Shown: piece by piece, positions 16,790-25,085 of the stretch
How the letters are laid out: every line of letters starts with the position of its first letter
Position numbering within the stretch: the stretch's first letter is position 1
NCBI RefSeq assembly: GCF_033193315.1
Contig: NZ_CP136187.1
Span: forward strand, 1,798,001-1,862,000
Source of the DNA: Agathobaculum sp. NTUH-O15-33
GTDB lineage: Bacteria > Bacillota > Clostridia > Oscillospirales > Butyricicoccaceae
Direction: 5' to 3'
Length of the DNA stretch: 64,000 bases
Made by a program: the position numbers and the translations under genes
Notes under the pieces: generated by a model
Databases searched by the model: none
What the model was told of the DNA's origin: nothing
The model's input: only the letters and a program-made list of their open reading frames with translations

Positions 16790-17161
16790 GTGATACAGAT
16801 CGATTACCGGGACGCCCGGCCGCTTTATGAGCAAGTGGCGGATGAGATCGAGCAGCTCGTGCTGCGCGGCGTGTTGGCGCCGGACAGTCAACTGCCCAGC
16901 GTGCGCCAGCTGGCTACCGAGCTTTCCATTAACCCGAATACGATCCAGCGTGCGTACAGCGAGTTGGAGCAGCGCGGCGTGGTCTATGCCGCGAAGGGAA
17001 GGGGCAATTTTGTATCGGGCGATTTTTCCGCGCTGCGGGAACGCAGGCTGAGCGAGATCGAACGTGAGGTGCGCTCGCTTGTAGCGGTGGCGCGCGATCT
17101 TGGCGCGGACGACGCGCGGCTGAACAGCTGGATACAGACGAAAGGGGAGAACAAACGATGA
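16790..17161 (+). CDS. GntR-family regulator, YtrA subfamily
   Basis: 123 residues: a winged helix at about 10-80 (PLYEQVADEIEQLVLRGVL, then LPSVRQLATELSINPNTIQRAY) and a short helical C-terminus of about 40 residues, which is the YtrA layout and too short for a ligand domain. The start is GTG with an AAAGGAGG site. It overlaps the ABC ATPase gene by four bases. It probably represses the operon until an envelope-active compound or another signal is present. Confidence 0.88.
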   Translation: MIQIDYRDARPLYEQVADEIEQLVLRGVLAPDSQLPSVRQLATELSINPNTIQRAYSELEQRGVVYAAKGRGNFVSGDFSALRERRLSEIEREVRSLVAVARDLGADDARLNSWIQTKGENKR

Positions 17162-18057
17162 TAACGGCGAAAAACGCCACCAAGCATTTTGGCGGACTGA
17201 CCGCGCTTGACCATGTGGACGCCGAAATAAGGGACGCTTCGGTTTTTGGCCTGATCGGTTCCAACGGCGCCGGCAAAAGCACGTTCCTGCGCATGCTGGC
17301 CGGTATTTTGGCGCCGGATGAAGGCACGGTGGAGATCGACGGCGCCGCAATCTTTGAAAATGTGGCCTTAAAGCAGCGCTGCTTTTTCATTTCCGATGAA
17401 CAGTTCTTTTTTCCGAACGGCACGCCGGCGGAGATCAAGGACTTTTATAAGAAATACTATCCGCGTTTCGACGAGGCGCGCTATCAAAAGCTGATACACG
17501 CCTTTGCCATAGACGAGACCCGCAAGATCCGTACCTTTTCTAAGGGTATGAAAAAGCAGGTGTCTGTCATTTGCGGCGTATGCGCCGGAGCGGACTACTT
17601 ATTTTGCGATGAAACCTTTGACGGCCTTGACCCGGTCGTGCGGCAGGCGGTCAAAAGCCTGTTCGCGGAGGATGTGGCCGAACGCGGCCTAACGCCTGTG
17701 ATCGCCAGCCATAACCTGCGCGAACTGGAGGATATCTGCGATCATGTGGGTTTACTGCACCGCGGCGGCATTCTGTTCTCCCGCGATCTGGACGAAATGA
17801 AGCTTGGCATGTTTAAAATGCAGATCGTGTTCCGCACGCCGCCGGAAAAGGATGCGTGGGAGGGAATCAACGTGCTGCACCTCGACCAGCGGGGTTCGCT
17901 GTATACGCTGACCGCGCGCGGTGGGCGCGAAGAGCTGCAAGCCCGCGTCGCGGGGATGGACCCGACTTTCTTCGAGCTGCTCCCGCTGACGCTGGAAGAG
18001 ATATTTATCAATGAAACGGAGGTGGCTGGATATGACATCAAAACACTCCTTTTCTGA
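17158..18057 (+). CDS. ABC transporter ATP-binding protein
   Basis: 299 residues with Walker A GSNGAGKS at about 34-41, the FSKGMKKQ signature region, Walker B ending in LFCDETFDGLD and a switch histidine in IASHNLRE. The ABC-2 type arrangement YtrA regulator-ATPase-permease suggests export or extrusion of a peptide, lipid or drug. Its 3' end overlaps the permease gene by 26 bases. Confidence 0.9.
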   Translation: MITAKNATKHFGGLTALDHVDAEIRDASVFGLIGSNGAGKSTFLRMLAGILAPDEGTVEIDGAAIFENVALKQRCFFISDEQFFFPNGTPAEIKDFYKKYYPRFDEARYQKLIHAFAIDETRKIRTFSKGMKKQVSVICGVCAGADYLFCDETFDGLDPVVRQAVKSLFAEDVAERGLTPVIASHNLRELEDICDHVGLLHRGGILFSRDLDEMKLGMFKMQIVFRTPPEKDAWEGINVLHLDQRGSLYTLTARGGREELQARVAGMDPTFFELLPLTLEEIFINETEVAGYDIKTLLF

Positions 18058-20191
18058 GGGCGCGCTCCTGCGCGACGGCCTGCGCCGGAACCTCTGGTGC
18101 GTTGTCCTTTCCACCCTTGGATTTTTAATGACGCTTACCCTGCCTGTATTGATGCTGATGCAGCGTGCGCTGGAACGGCAAAAGCAGATCGCGGAGGGAC
18201 TGCTGGGGCCGGAGGTGAATGCGGCGCACTATTGGAAGAGCGATATAAATGCAGTTGGGGCGATGATCGGCGGCAACAACCCGCTGCTTAAGCTGATGTT
18301 TATCGTTTTGGCAGTGGTATGCGGTGTGGCGGCGTATATCTACCTGCATTCGCGCCAGCGGGTCGATTTTTATCACGCGCTGCCGATTTCCCGCACGCGG
18401 CAGTTTTTGGGCCGTTTTTCGGTCGGCATTTTGTGCGTGGCGCCGGTCTATCTGATTGTGCTGGCGCTGACGATCGGTTGCACCTACGCCATGGGCTTTG
18501 GAGAGGCGGTCCAGTGGAGCTATATTGGCGGGGCGGCGCTTAGCATGCTGGTCGTATTTCTGCTCACCTATGCGCTTTCGGCCTTGGCGGCGATTTTGTG
18601 CGGCAACACGATTATTTCGTTATTGCTCCTGCTCTGGATACTGTTCGGCCCCGTAGTGGCTGTTCTATTGAAAAACGGTCTGTGCAGAATGTTTTTTGAT
18701 ACCTATGCTTCTACCTATATGGACGGTATACAAATGCTGCGTCTATCTCCTGTTTTACAGATGTTTGAGTTCAACGGTCTGGAGTATGTGACCAGCAATA
18801 TTGATATGGTGCAGCTATCCGCCGGCGCGCTTCATGTGGTGTACCTGCTTGCGGCCGTGGCGGTCACGCTGTTGTGCCTGTACCTCTACCGCATCCGCAA
18901 AAGTGAGCGCGCGGGCATGGCCCTTGCGTTTGAACCGCTTAAGGCGCCGCTCAAGAGCGTGATGTGTCTGATGATGGGCTTGGCGGCCGGTCTGTTGTTT
19001 GAGACGATGTCCGGCGGGTTCTGGTTCTGGCCGGGGCTGCTCATCGGCGCGGTGCTGTTTCACTTTTTGGTCGAGATCATCTATGCGTTCGATTTCCACG
19101 CGATCTTCAAAAAGCCGGTTCATTTGATTGTGATTCTGGCGGTGTTGATCGGCGGCTGCCTGCTTCTGCGCGCCGATGTGCTTGGCTACGACCGCTATCT
19201 GCCGTCGGAAAATAAGGTCGCGGCAGTTGATTTGGATAACGGTTCCGCTCCGATGCTGCAATCACCGGAGAATATTCGCACCGTTCTCCGAATTGCGGAA
19301 ATGGGTGTTGAAGCGACCGCCTCCGTTCCTCCGGTGGAAAATGCTCCGCAGGCGACATATGACGAGAAAATGGAACCGAGATTTGAATATGTGACGGTTA
19401 CGTACCGCCTCAAGAGCGGACGCATCGTCAGCCGTGCCTATACCATTCCGATGACAGAGGAACTGGATATGTTGCAGCGGCAGATCACCTCTTCTGAGGA
19501 ATACAAGCACTGCAAATGGACGTTGTTCACCTTTGATCCCAAGGGGGATACCGGCGAAGAAAAGGCCGCGATCGAAATTATAAACGAGCAAGGCTATGAA
19601 TCGCAGGGTATCATTTATGATGAAGGACAGGTGCGGCAGATCCTTGACACCCTGCGCGAAGAAGCGCTCACACGGCCGGATACGGCGGTACCCGCGCTGC
19701 GTTTGAATCTGGGCTATCAGAAAAAGTGGGACGACGGCAGATCCTATCTGCAGGAAGAGGGCGGCGCGCTTGTCACCCGAGCGGATACGAAAACGCTGGC
19801 GCTGATCAAAGAGTTCAGCGGCGTAACGCCGCAGTCCCTTACGGTTGAGGATGTGCGATCCATTGAGATCGCGCCGCTGGGCGATGAAAGCTGGTCGGCC
19901 GAGGTGACAGACGCGGTCGACATCGCCCAGCTGATGAAGGACGCGGTCAACTGTGATGTATTCAGAATGTGGGGCGAAGAGGCCTACGAAAACGCATTTG
20001 ACAAACAGGCGGGCGTACGTGTAATCGCATACAGCAAGCATGGCTCCGACAGCTATACCCTGTATTACCCGCTCGGTAAAACGCCCACGGCGCTGATCGA
20101 AGCATACAGCGCCGCGGCGAAGGCGGCGCAACCGGAGGATAACTTGCAAATGGACGGCGAAATCGCCGCCGAACCCGCGCTGCCTTGGTAA
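18032..20191 (+). CDS. ABC-2 type permease with large extracellular domain
   Basis: About 719 residues. The first 390 or so contain roughly ten hydrophobic helices. The rest (about 390-700) is a soluble region with alternating strands and no cysteine-rich or catalytic motif that I recognise, presumably outside the membrane. ATG 18032 is preferred over 18011 because GGAGGTGG lies just upstream of it. It pairs with the overlapping ATPase. Large extracytoplasmic domains of this kind are seen in bacitracin- or lantibiotic-sensing exporters, but the family here is not certain. Confidence 0.72.
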   Translation: MTSKHSFSEGALLRDGLRRNLWCVVLSTLGFLMTLTLPVLMLMQRALERQKQIAEGLLGPEVNAAHYWKSDINAVGAMIGGNNPLLKLMFIVLAVVCGVAAYIYLHSRQRVDFYHALPISRTRQFLGRFSVGILCVAPVYLIVLALTIGCTYAMGFGEAVQWSYIGGAALSMLVVFLLTYALSALAAILCGNTIISLLLLLWILFGPVVAVLLKNGLCRMFFDTYASTYMDGIQMLRLSPVLQMFEFNGLEYVTSNIDMVQLSAGALHVVYLLAAVAVTLLCLYLYRIRKSERAGMALAFEPLKAPLKSVMCLMMGLAAGLLFETMSGGFWFWPGLLIGAVLFHFLVEIIYAFDFHAIFKKPVHLIVILAVLIGGCLLLRADVLGYDRYLPSENKVAAVDLDNGSAPMLQSPENIRTVLRIAEMGVEATASVPPVENAPQATYDEKMEPRFEYVTVTYRLKSGRIVSRAYTIPMTEELDMLQRQITSSEEYKHCKWTLFTFDPKGDTGEEKAAIEIINEQGYESQGIIYDEGQVRQILDTLREEALTRPDTAVPALRLNLGYQKKWDDGRSYLQEEGGALVTRADTKTLALIKEFSGVTPQSLTVEDVRSIEIAPLGDESWSAEVTDAVDIAQLMKDAVNCDVFRMWGEEAYENAFDKQAGVRVIAYSKHGSDSYTLYYPLGKTPTALIEAYSAAAKAAQPEDNLQMDGEIAAEPALPW

Positions 20192-20213
20192 CACGTCCGT
20201 TTAGATCAAAAGC

Positions 20214-20246
20214 AGGAGAACTCCCCGAAAGGGAGTTCTCCTTTTT
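20214..20246 (+). terminator. Terminator of the ABC operon
   Basis: A perfect 12-bp stem (AGGAGAACTCCC / GGGAGTTCTCCT) with a 5-base loop is followed by TTTTT. Confidence 0.93.
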
Positions 20247-20257
20247 GCATATCAACA

Positions 20258-20284
20258 ATTATTTATCGAAAAACGATAAATAAT
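20258..20284 (+). promoter_or_regulatory. Perfect 11-bp palindrome immediately upstream of the -35
   Basis: ATTATTTATCG-N5-CGATAAATAAT ends two bases before the TTGCAA -35 element of the DUF2975 operon. It is AT-rich, has no T-run and is placed as a regulator site; the XRE protein encoded in the same operon is the obvious candidate ligand. Confidence 0.65.
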
Positions 20285-20286
20285 AC

Positions 20287-20315
20287 TTGCAATACAACAA
20301 GCCGTATGGTATGAT
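20287..20315 (+). promoter_or_regulatory. Promoter of the DUF2975-XRE operon
   Basis: TTGCAA and TATGAT are separated by 17 bases; the ATG is about 30 bases downstream with an AAGGGAGG site. Confidence 0.7.
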
Positions 20316-20346
20316 GATCCTAGTAAACATCAAGGGAGGAAATCGC

Positions 20347-20787
20347 ATGAACTGGACGAAGGACAAAAGCCTTGTGTTGTCCCGCGTGAGCGTTATCCTG
20401 TTTTTCGCGGCGCTTGTCGCCGTCTGCATTTTTGCACCCAAGCTGCTGGGTTGGCGGCTGGGCTACCACGCCTATTTAATGCCGTTTTATTTGGCCAGCA
20501 TCTATTGCTCGGCGCCTTTTGCCGCCGCGGTGCTGTGGCAGCTGCACCGGCTCCTGCGCAATATCGGCAGGGGAGAGGTGTTCGTTCAAACGAACGTGCG
20601 CTGTCTGCGCGCGATCTCGTGGTGCTGCATCGGCGCGGCGGCGGTTCTATTTGCGAGCGGGTTTTACGATTTCCTGTTTTTCGCGCTGTCGGCCATGGCG
20701 GCGTTCGTCGGCCTGATCCTGCGCGTGGTCAAAAACGTCATTGCCGAAGCGGTGGCGATCAAGGCCGAAAACGATTTTACAATTTGA
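20347..20787 (+). CDS. DUF2975 membrane protein
   Basis: 146 residues with four hydrophobic helices and the DUF2975 pattern: a short loop LLRNIGRGEVFVQTNVRCLRAIS between helices two and three. Such proteins are commonly encoded beside a small YozG-like XRE regulator, as here, and the role of the pair is unknown. A longer frame from 20287 is rejected because the promoter lies inside it and the AGGGAGG site fits ATG 20347. Confidence 0.8.
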   Translation: MNWTKDKSLVLSRVSVILFFAALVAVCIFAPKLLGWRLGYHAYLMPFYLASIYCSAPFAAAVLWQLHRLLRNIGRGEVFVQTNVRCLRAISWCCIGAAAVLFASGFYDFLFFALSAMAAFVGLILRVVKNVIAEAVAIKAENDFTI

Positions 20788-20803
20788 GAAAGGAATTGCC
20801 GAT

Positions 20804-21010
20804 ATGCCCATTGTGGTCAATATCGATGTGATGATGGCCCGCCGCAAGATGAGTGCAGGCGAGCTGGCTGAGCGCATCGGCATCACCCCCGCCAATCTTT
20901 CTATTCTGAAAAATAACAAGGCCAAGGCCATTCGTTTTTCCACACTCGAAGCGCTTTGCAAGGCGCTCGACTGTAAGCCGGCCGACCTGCTGGATTATAC
21001 GGAGGAATAA
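20804..21010 (+). CDS. Small XRE-family (YozG-like) regulator
   Basis: 68 residues that are almost entirely one Cro/CI helix-turn-helix (MSAGELAERIGITPANLSIL, then TLEALCKALDCKPADLL). The start ATG 20804 has AAAGGA upstream. The gene follows DUF2975 by 16 bases and precedes a DUF4173 protein by three. It probably binds the palindrome at 20258-20284. Confidence 0.85.
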   Translation: MPIVVNIDVMMARRKMSAGELAERIGITPANLSILKNNKAKAIRFSTLEALCKALDCKPADLLDYTEE

Positions 21011-21013
21011 ACC

Positions 21014-22378
21014 ATGCAACCGAATATCACTTCGGCGAGCGGCGAGATCCGCGCGCCTCAGGTTTCTATACCCAAAACGCCTCAGGCATCGCCCCAAAAG
21101 CCGCCCTTTGCCTGTGATCGGACGGATACGCTGTTCGCGGTTTTGGCTTTCGCCTTCGGCTATTTCTATATTTGGTCGTTTGAGAAAACCATGAACAGCC
21201 CGCTGATCGCGCTGATTACGGTGGGATACGCGGCCCTCGTGTTGACCTATCTGTATCTGCGGGGACGCCGCCCCGGAGCGGAAAGCTGGTTTTGGATGGC
21301 GGTGCTGTTCAGTCTTGGCTTGCCGGTCACGCTGTGGAGCCTAGCGCCAACGCTCCAGATATTTCTGCTGCACGGCGTTGCGCTTTATTGGACCCTGTCG
21401 GCCGCCGGCGTGCTGTACGGCGGCAAAACCAGTAATTGGCTGCCGTTTGATTGTCTGTCCGCGCTGCTCGTCGTGCCGGCCGCCAATTTCCCCGCGGCGT
21501 TTCGCGCGCTGCTCGTCAAACGCGGCGGCGGAAAAACGCGGCGGCAGGTGGGCATGGTGCTGCTGGGCGTATGTATCGCGGTGCCGCTGCTTGCGTTGGT
21601 GCTTCCGCTGCTCGCCAGCGCGGATCAGATGTTTGCCGAAGGCATGCGGCAAACGGGAACGTGGTTCCTGAACAACTGCGGTGATGTGCTGCTGCGTCTT
21701 ATACTGGCTGTGCCGGTCGGCGCGTGGGTGTATGCCGCCTGCTATGGCGCGGCGCGCGGAGTTCATACCGAACCGTATGACCGCGCTACCGTGCGGCGGA
21801 TGGCGCAAAAGGCGCATTTGGTGCCCGCGTTGGCGAGCGTGACCGCGCTCATGCTGGTATGCGTGGCTTATGCCCTGTTTATTGCGTTGCAGGGCGGGTA
21901 TCTGTTTTCCGGTTTTTCCGGCCGTCTGCCGGCCAGCTTTTCCCACGCCGCTTACGCGCGGCAAGGCTTTTTTGAGCTTTGCCGTATTGGTGTAATTAAC
22001 GTATGCCTGCTGCTGGTAACGCACCTGTTCAGCCGCGCTGAGGATGAGAAAAATCGGGCGCTGCGCCTAGGCGGCGTCGCGCTGAGCGCGCTCTCCCTGC
22101 TGCTTTGCGCGACAGCGATGAGCAAAATGGGGCTTTATATCGCGGCCTATGGGCTAACGGTCAAACGCGTGGTGGCAACGGTATTCCTCGTCTGGCTGGC
22201 GCTGGTCTTTTTGAGCGCGATCGCGTATCAGTGCAAGCGCTTCGGCATCGTGCGTTTCGCGGCGATCTCCGGCGCTATATTGGTCTGCCTGCTATGCGTG
22301 CTGCCGGTGGAACGGCTGATCGCTTCCTACAACGCCGCGCATACTTTTTCCAGCGCCATCGGGTTTCTGTTCACATAA
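21014..22378 (+). CDS. DUF4173/DUF4153 multi-pass membrane protein
   Basis: 454 residues with about twelve hydrophobic helices after a 35-residue proline-rich cytoplasmic start. The segment SHAAYARQGFFELCRIGVIN is characteristic of DUF4173 proteins. Function is unknown. It begins three bases after the XRE gene, so it belongs to the same operon. Confidence 0.75.
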   Translation: MQPNITSASGEIRAPQVSIPKTPQASPQKPPFACDRTDTLFAVLAFAFGYFYIWSFEKTMNSPLIALITVGYAALVLTYLYLRGRRPGAESWFWMAVLFSLGLPVTLWSLAPTLQIFLLHGVALYWTLSAAGVLYGGKTSNWLPFDCLSALLVVPAANFPAAFRALLVKRGGGKTRRQVGMVLLGVCIAVPLLALVLPLLASADQMFAEGMRQTGTWFLNNCGDVLLRLILAVPVGAWVYAACYGAARGVHTEPYDRATVRRMAQKAHLVPALASVTALMLVCVAYALFIALQGGYLFSGFSGRLPASFSHAAYARQGFFELCRIGVINVCLLLVTHLFSRAEDEKNRALRLGGVALSALSLLLCATAMSKMGLYIAAYGLTVKRVVATVFLVWLALVFLSAIAYQCKRFGIVRFAAISGAILVCLLCVLPVERLIASYNAAHTFSSAIGFLFT

Positions 22379-22394
22379 AATAACGGCATCAATC

Positions 22395-22426
22395 GGGGCC
22401 CGCTGCGTTCTATCGCGGCGGGCCCT
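22395..22426. repeat. Left 32-bp stem-loop direct repeat flanking mobile element copy 2
   Basis: The stem GGGCCCGC.../GCGGGCCC with a TTCTAT loop is identical at all 32 positions to 22644-22675. The hairpin differs completely in sequence from the one flanking copy 1. Confidence 0.88.
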
Positions 22427-22643
22427 CAGACTGTCAAAAAACAATTTTTGACAGTCTGTCGATCGAAACAAAGCCCCATTTCGATCGAGTATTCCGGCTC
22501 TAGCGCGCGCCCTTTGGGCACACTTCGCCGCCGGTTTGTTCAAAAACCGAGATACATGCTCCCGGTTTTTGGTCAAATTGAAGCAAAGCTTAAATTTTCA
22601 ATTTTATTACGCGCTGCGGCGCGAATGGTTCTTTGACACGCTG
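22427..22643 (-). mobile_element. 217-bp non-coding mobile element, copy 2 (inverted), inserted at a GC-rich hairpin
   Basis: On the plus strand the element starts CAGACTGTCAAAAAAC and ends TTCTTTGACACGCTG, so both ends carry the CAGNNTGTCAAA inverted repeat. The reverse complement aligns with 11764-11975 throughout. Near-identical blocks include AAAAACCGGGAGCATGTATC, ATCGAAATGGGGCTTTG and TTTCGATCGACAGACTGTC; the left third is more diverged. It sits exactly between two identical 32-bp hairpins. It has no credible reading frame, because the shared short frames shift between the copies. Confidence 0.75.
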
Positions 22644-22675
22644 GGGGCCCGCTGCGTTCTATCGCGGCGGGCCCT
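22644..22675. repeat. Right 32-bp stem-loop direct repeat flanking mobile element copy 2
   Basis: Identical to 22395-22426. It is followed by TGGCC rather than a T-run, so it is a strong hairpin but not a textbook terminator. The remaining 75 bases before the feoA promoter show no other feature. Confidence 0.88.
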
Positions 22676-22750
22676 TGGCCTGTGCGGCCGGGGGCGTTGC
22701 TGCCGCGCTTCGCGAAAGCTTTGTGTTGTTGCGTTTGTCCGCCGCTCGCC

Positions 22751-22779
22751 TTGACAAGTAGCGCTTGGCGGCGTACAAT
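22751..22779 (+). promoter_or_regulatory. feoAB promoter
   Basis: TTGACA and TACAAT are separated by 17 bases. TTAGCGGTTAGCGAA directly downstream (22781-22795) resembles half-sites of DtxR-type metalloregulators, which would fit iron control; this last point is weak. Confidence 0.75.
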
Positions 22780-22820
22780 ATTAGCGGTTAGCGAATGCGA
22801 ACAGAAGAGCGGGGGAAACC

Positions 22821-23051
22821 ATGAAAACACTGAACAATCTGCGTCCCGGCGAGGTCGGCGTCGTCGCGCAGATCACGGCGGAGGGGGCGCTCAAGCGCCA
22901 CTTTCTTGATATGGGCATTACCAAGGGCGTGCCCGTTATGATGGAGCGGATCGCTCCGTTTGGCGACCCCGTGGCCGTGCGGCTGCGGGGCTACAGCCTT
23001 TCCCTGCGGCGTGAAGAAGCGAAAAAAATCGTGTTGGAGCAAAGCCGATGA
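22821..23051 (+). CDS. feoA: Ferrous iron transport accessory protein FeoA
   Basis: 76 residues forming one SH3-like FeoA domain (LRPGEVGVVAQI, then HFLDMGITKGVPVMM, then DPVAVRLRGYSLSLRREEAKKI). It assists FeoB at the cytoplasmic face. It overlaps feoB by four bases (ATGA) and shares its promoter. Confidence 0.93.
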   Translation: MKTLNNLRPGEVGVVAQITAEGALKRHFLDMGITKGVPVMMERIAPFGDPVAVRLRGYSLSLRREEAKKIVLEQSR

Positions 23052-25060
23052 AAAAAAGAACCCTTGCCATTATCGGTAACCCAAACAGCGGTAAAACGAC
23101 GCTCTTCAACCGGCTGACCGGCGCAAACCAGCACGTGGGCAACTGGCCCGGCGTAACGGTGGATCGGAAAAGCGGCGGCGTGTGTTATAAGGGCACCTCG
23201 GTCGAACTGGTCGATTTGCCCGGCATCTATTCGCTTTCCCCCTACACGCAAGAAGAAATCATTGCGCGGGAATACGTTCTTTCCGACGAGCTGGACGGTA
23301 TTTTAAATATCGTTGACGCCGCCAATATCGAACGCAATCTGTATTTGACGCTTCAGCTGATCGCGCTTGGTCTTCCCATGGTCGTTGCCCTTGGCTTCAT
23401 GGATGATGTGCGCGCGCAAGGTATCGAGATCGACTGCGCCGCGCTATCCGAGCGTCTCGGCGTGCCGGTCGTGCCGATTAGCGCGAAAAAGGGCGAGAAT
23501 ATGGACGAGCTGCTCTCGGCCATAACCGGTGAAATGCGTCCGCCCGCGCGCCAGCCGGCTTATCTGCACGGCGTGAGCGCGGCGATCCGCCGCGCGGCGA
23601 CCTTGTTGGAGCCGCTGCCGCTGCGTCGGTGCAGCCTGCCGTTTTACGCGGCAAAGCTGCTGGAAGGCGACGAAAAAATGCGCGAACAGGTCGATCTGCC
23701 GCGCGGAACGCGGGATGAGCTGCACGCCATCGCAGCCGGTATGCACAGCCACGCCAATTCGACAGACAACGAAATGGTGCTGGCGGACGCGCTTTATGAT
23801 TACATAGAAGAGATCGTGGCAGCAAGCTACCGCCACCCGCACGGACGAAAAATCACCGTGACCGAGCGGATCGATAAAATCGTGCTGCACCGGTTTTGGG
23901 CGCTGCCGATCTTTGCGTTTTTCATGTTCCTCATGTTTTGGAGCACCTTTGGGCCGATCGGTTCGGCGTTGGCGGATGGGATGGAATATCTGCTGCAAGG
24001 GTTGCTGGCGCCTGCGGTGCGCGGCGCGCTCACCACGGTCAATGCGCAGGGCTGGCTGATCGGTCTGCTGTGCGACGGCGTGATCGGCGGCGTGGGCGGC
24101 GTTTTAAGCTTTTTGCCGCAGATCGTCATTTTATTTTTCTACCTTTCGATCTTGGAGGATACCGGCTATCTGGCGCGCGTTGCCTTTATCATGGACACGC
24201 TGCTGCGCCGCATCGGCCTTTCGGGCAAATCGTTCGTGCCCATGCTGATGGGCTTTGGCTGTACCACGCCCGCCGTGATGGCCGCCCGTACGATGGAAAA
24301 CGAGAAGGACCGCCGCATGACCATCATGCTCACGCCCTTCATGTCCTGCGGGGCCAAGCTGCCGGTGTACGCCCTTGTCGCGGGCGCGGTGTTTAAAGAG
24401 CATCAAGGGCTGATCATCCTCAGCCTGTACGTGCTGGGTATTTTAGTCGGCATATTGGCGGGATTCATTTTAAAGAAAACTGTTTTTCGCGGCGTTTCCT
24501 CCGGTTTTGTGCTGGAACTGCCGACCTACCGCATGCCCTCCTTTAAGGGCACGGTGCTCAATATGTGGCAGAAGGCCAAGGATTTTATCACCAAGGCAGG
24601 TACGATTATTTTCTTGATGAGCGTGGTCATCTGGCTGCTGCAAAACTTCACGCTGTCGCTCGCCGTGGCGGGTAACAGTGCGGAAAGTATTTTGGGCGTG
24701 CTTGGCGCCGCGATCGCGCCGGTGTTCGGTCCGCTCGGTTTTGGACACTGGCAGGAATCCGTGGCGCTGCTGACCGGCCTTGTCGCGAAGGAGGCCGTCG
24801 TTTCGACGATGAGCGTGCTCTACGGCGCGGCGGGGGACAGCGCGATGCTGTCCGGGCTGATCGGCACGGTTTTCACACCGCTTTCCGGTTATGCGTTTTT
24901 GACGTTTACGCTGCTGTACATGCCCTGTATGTCCGCCTTCGCGACGATCCGGCGCGAAATGGGCGGCTGGCGCTGGGCGCTCGGCGCGGCCGCTTTCCAA
25001 ACCGGGCTGGCCTATATCGTCGCGCTCGTCATCTACCAAGTGGGCGGTTTGTTCCTGTAA
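23048..25060 (+). CDS. feoB: Ferrous iron transporter FeoB
   Basis: 670 residues. The N-terminal G domain has G1 GNPNSGKT at about 10-17, G3 DLPGIYSL and a G4/G5 region near IVDAANIERNLYL and ISAKKGEN. A helical spacer follows, then about ten transmembrane helices in two Gate regions (GFGCTTPAVMAARTMEN and LMPCMSAFATIRREM-like blocks). It imports Fe(II), the form available to an anaerobe. The length is typical. Confidence 0.96.
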   Translation: MKKRTLAIIGNPNSGKTTLFNRLTGANQHVGNWPGVTVDRKSGGVCYKGTSVELVDLPGIYSLSPYTQEEIIAREYVLSDELDGILNIVDAANIERNLYLTLQLIALGLPMVVALGFMDDVRAQGIEIDCAALSERLGVPVVPISAKKGENMDELLSAITGEMRPPARQPAYLHGVSAAIRRAATLLEPLPLRRCSLPFYAAKLLEGDEKMREQVDLPRGTRDELHAIAAGMHSHANSTDNEMVLADALYDYIEEIVAASYRHPHGRKITVTERIDKIVLHRFWALPIFAFFMFLMFWSTFGPIGSALADGMEYLLQGLLAPAVRGALTTVNAQGWLIGLLCDGVIGGVGGVLSFLPQIVILFFYLSILEDTGYLARVAFIMDTLLRRIGLSGKSFVPMLMGFGCTTPAVMAARTMENEKDRRMTIMLTPFMSCGAKLPVYALVAGAVFKEHQGLIILSLYVLGILVGILAGFILKKTVFRGVSSGFVLELPTYRMPSFKGTVLNMWQKAKDFITKAGTIIFLMSVVIWLLQNFTLSLAVAGNSAESILGVLGAAIAPVFGPLGFGHWQESVALLTGLVAKEAVVSTMSVLYGAAGDSAMLSGLIGTVFTPLSGYAFLTFTLLYMPCMSAFATIRREMGGWRWALGAAAFQTGLAYIVALVIYQVGGLFL

Positions 25061-25085
25061 GCAAGAGAAGAAAGGTGGAAGTATC

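Noticed and set aside
22680..22750. The gap before the feoA promoter as an additional RNA element
   Set aside because: It is GC-rich, but no extended pairing or conserved motif was seen beyond the duplicated hairpin.
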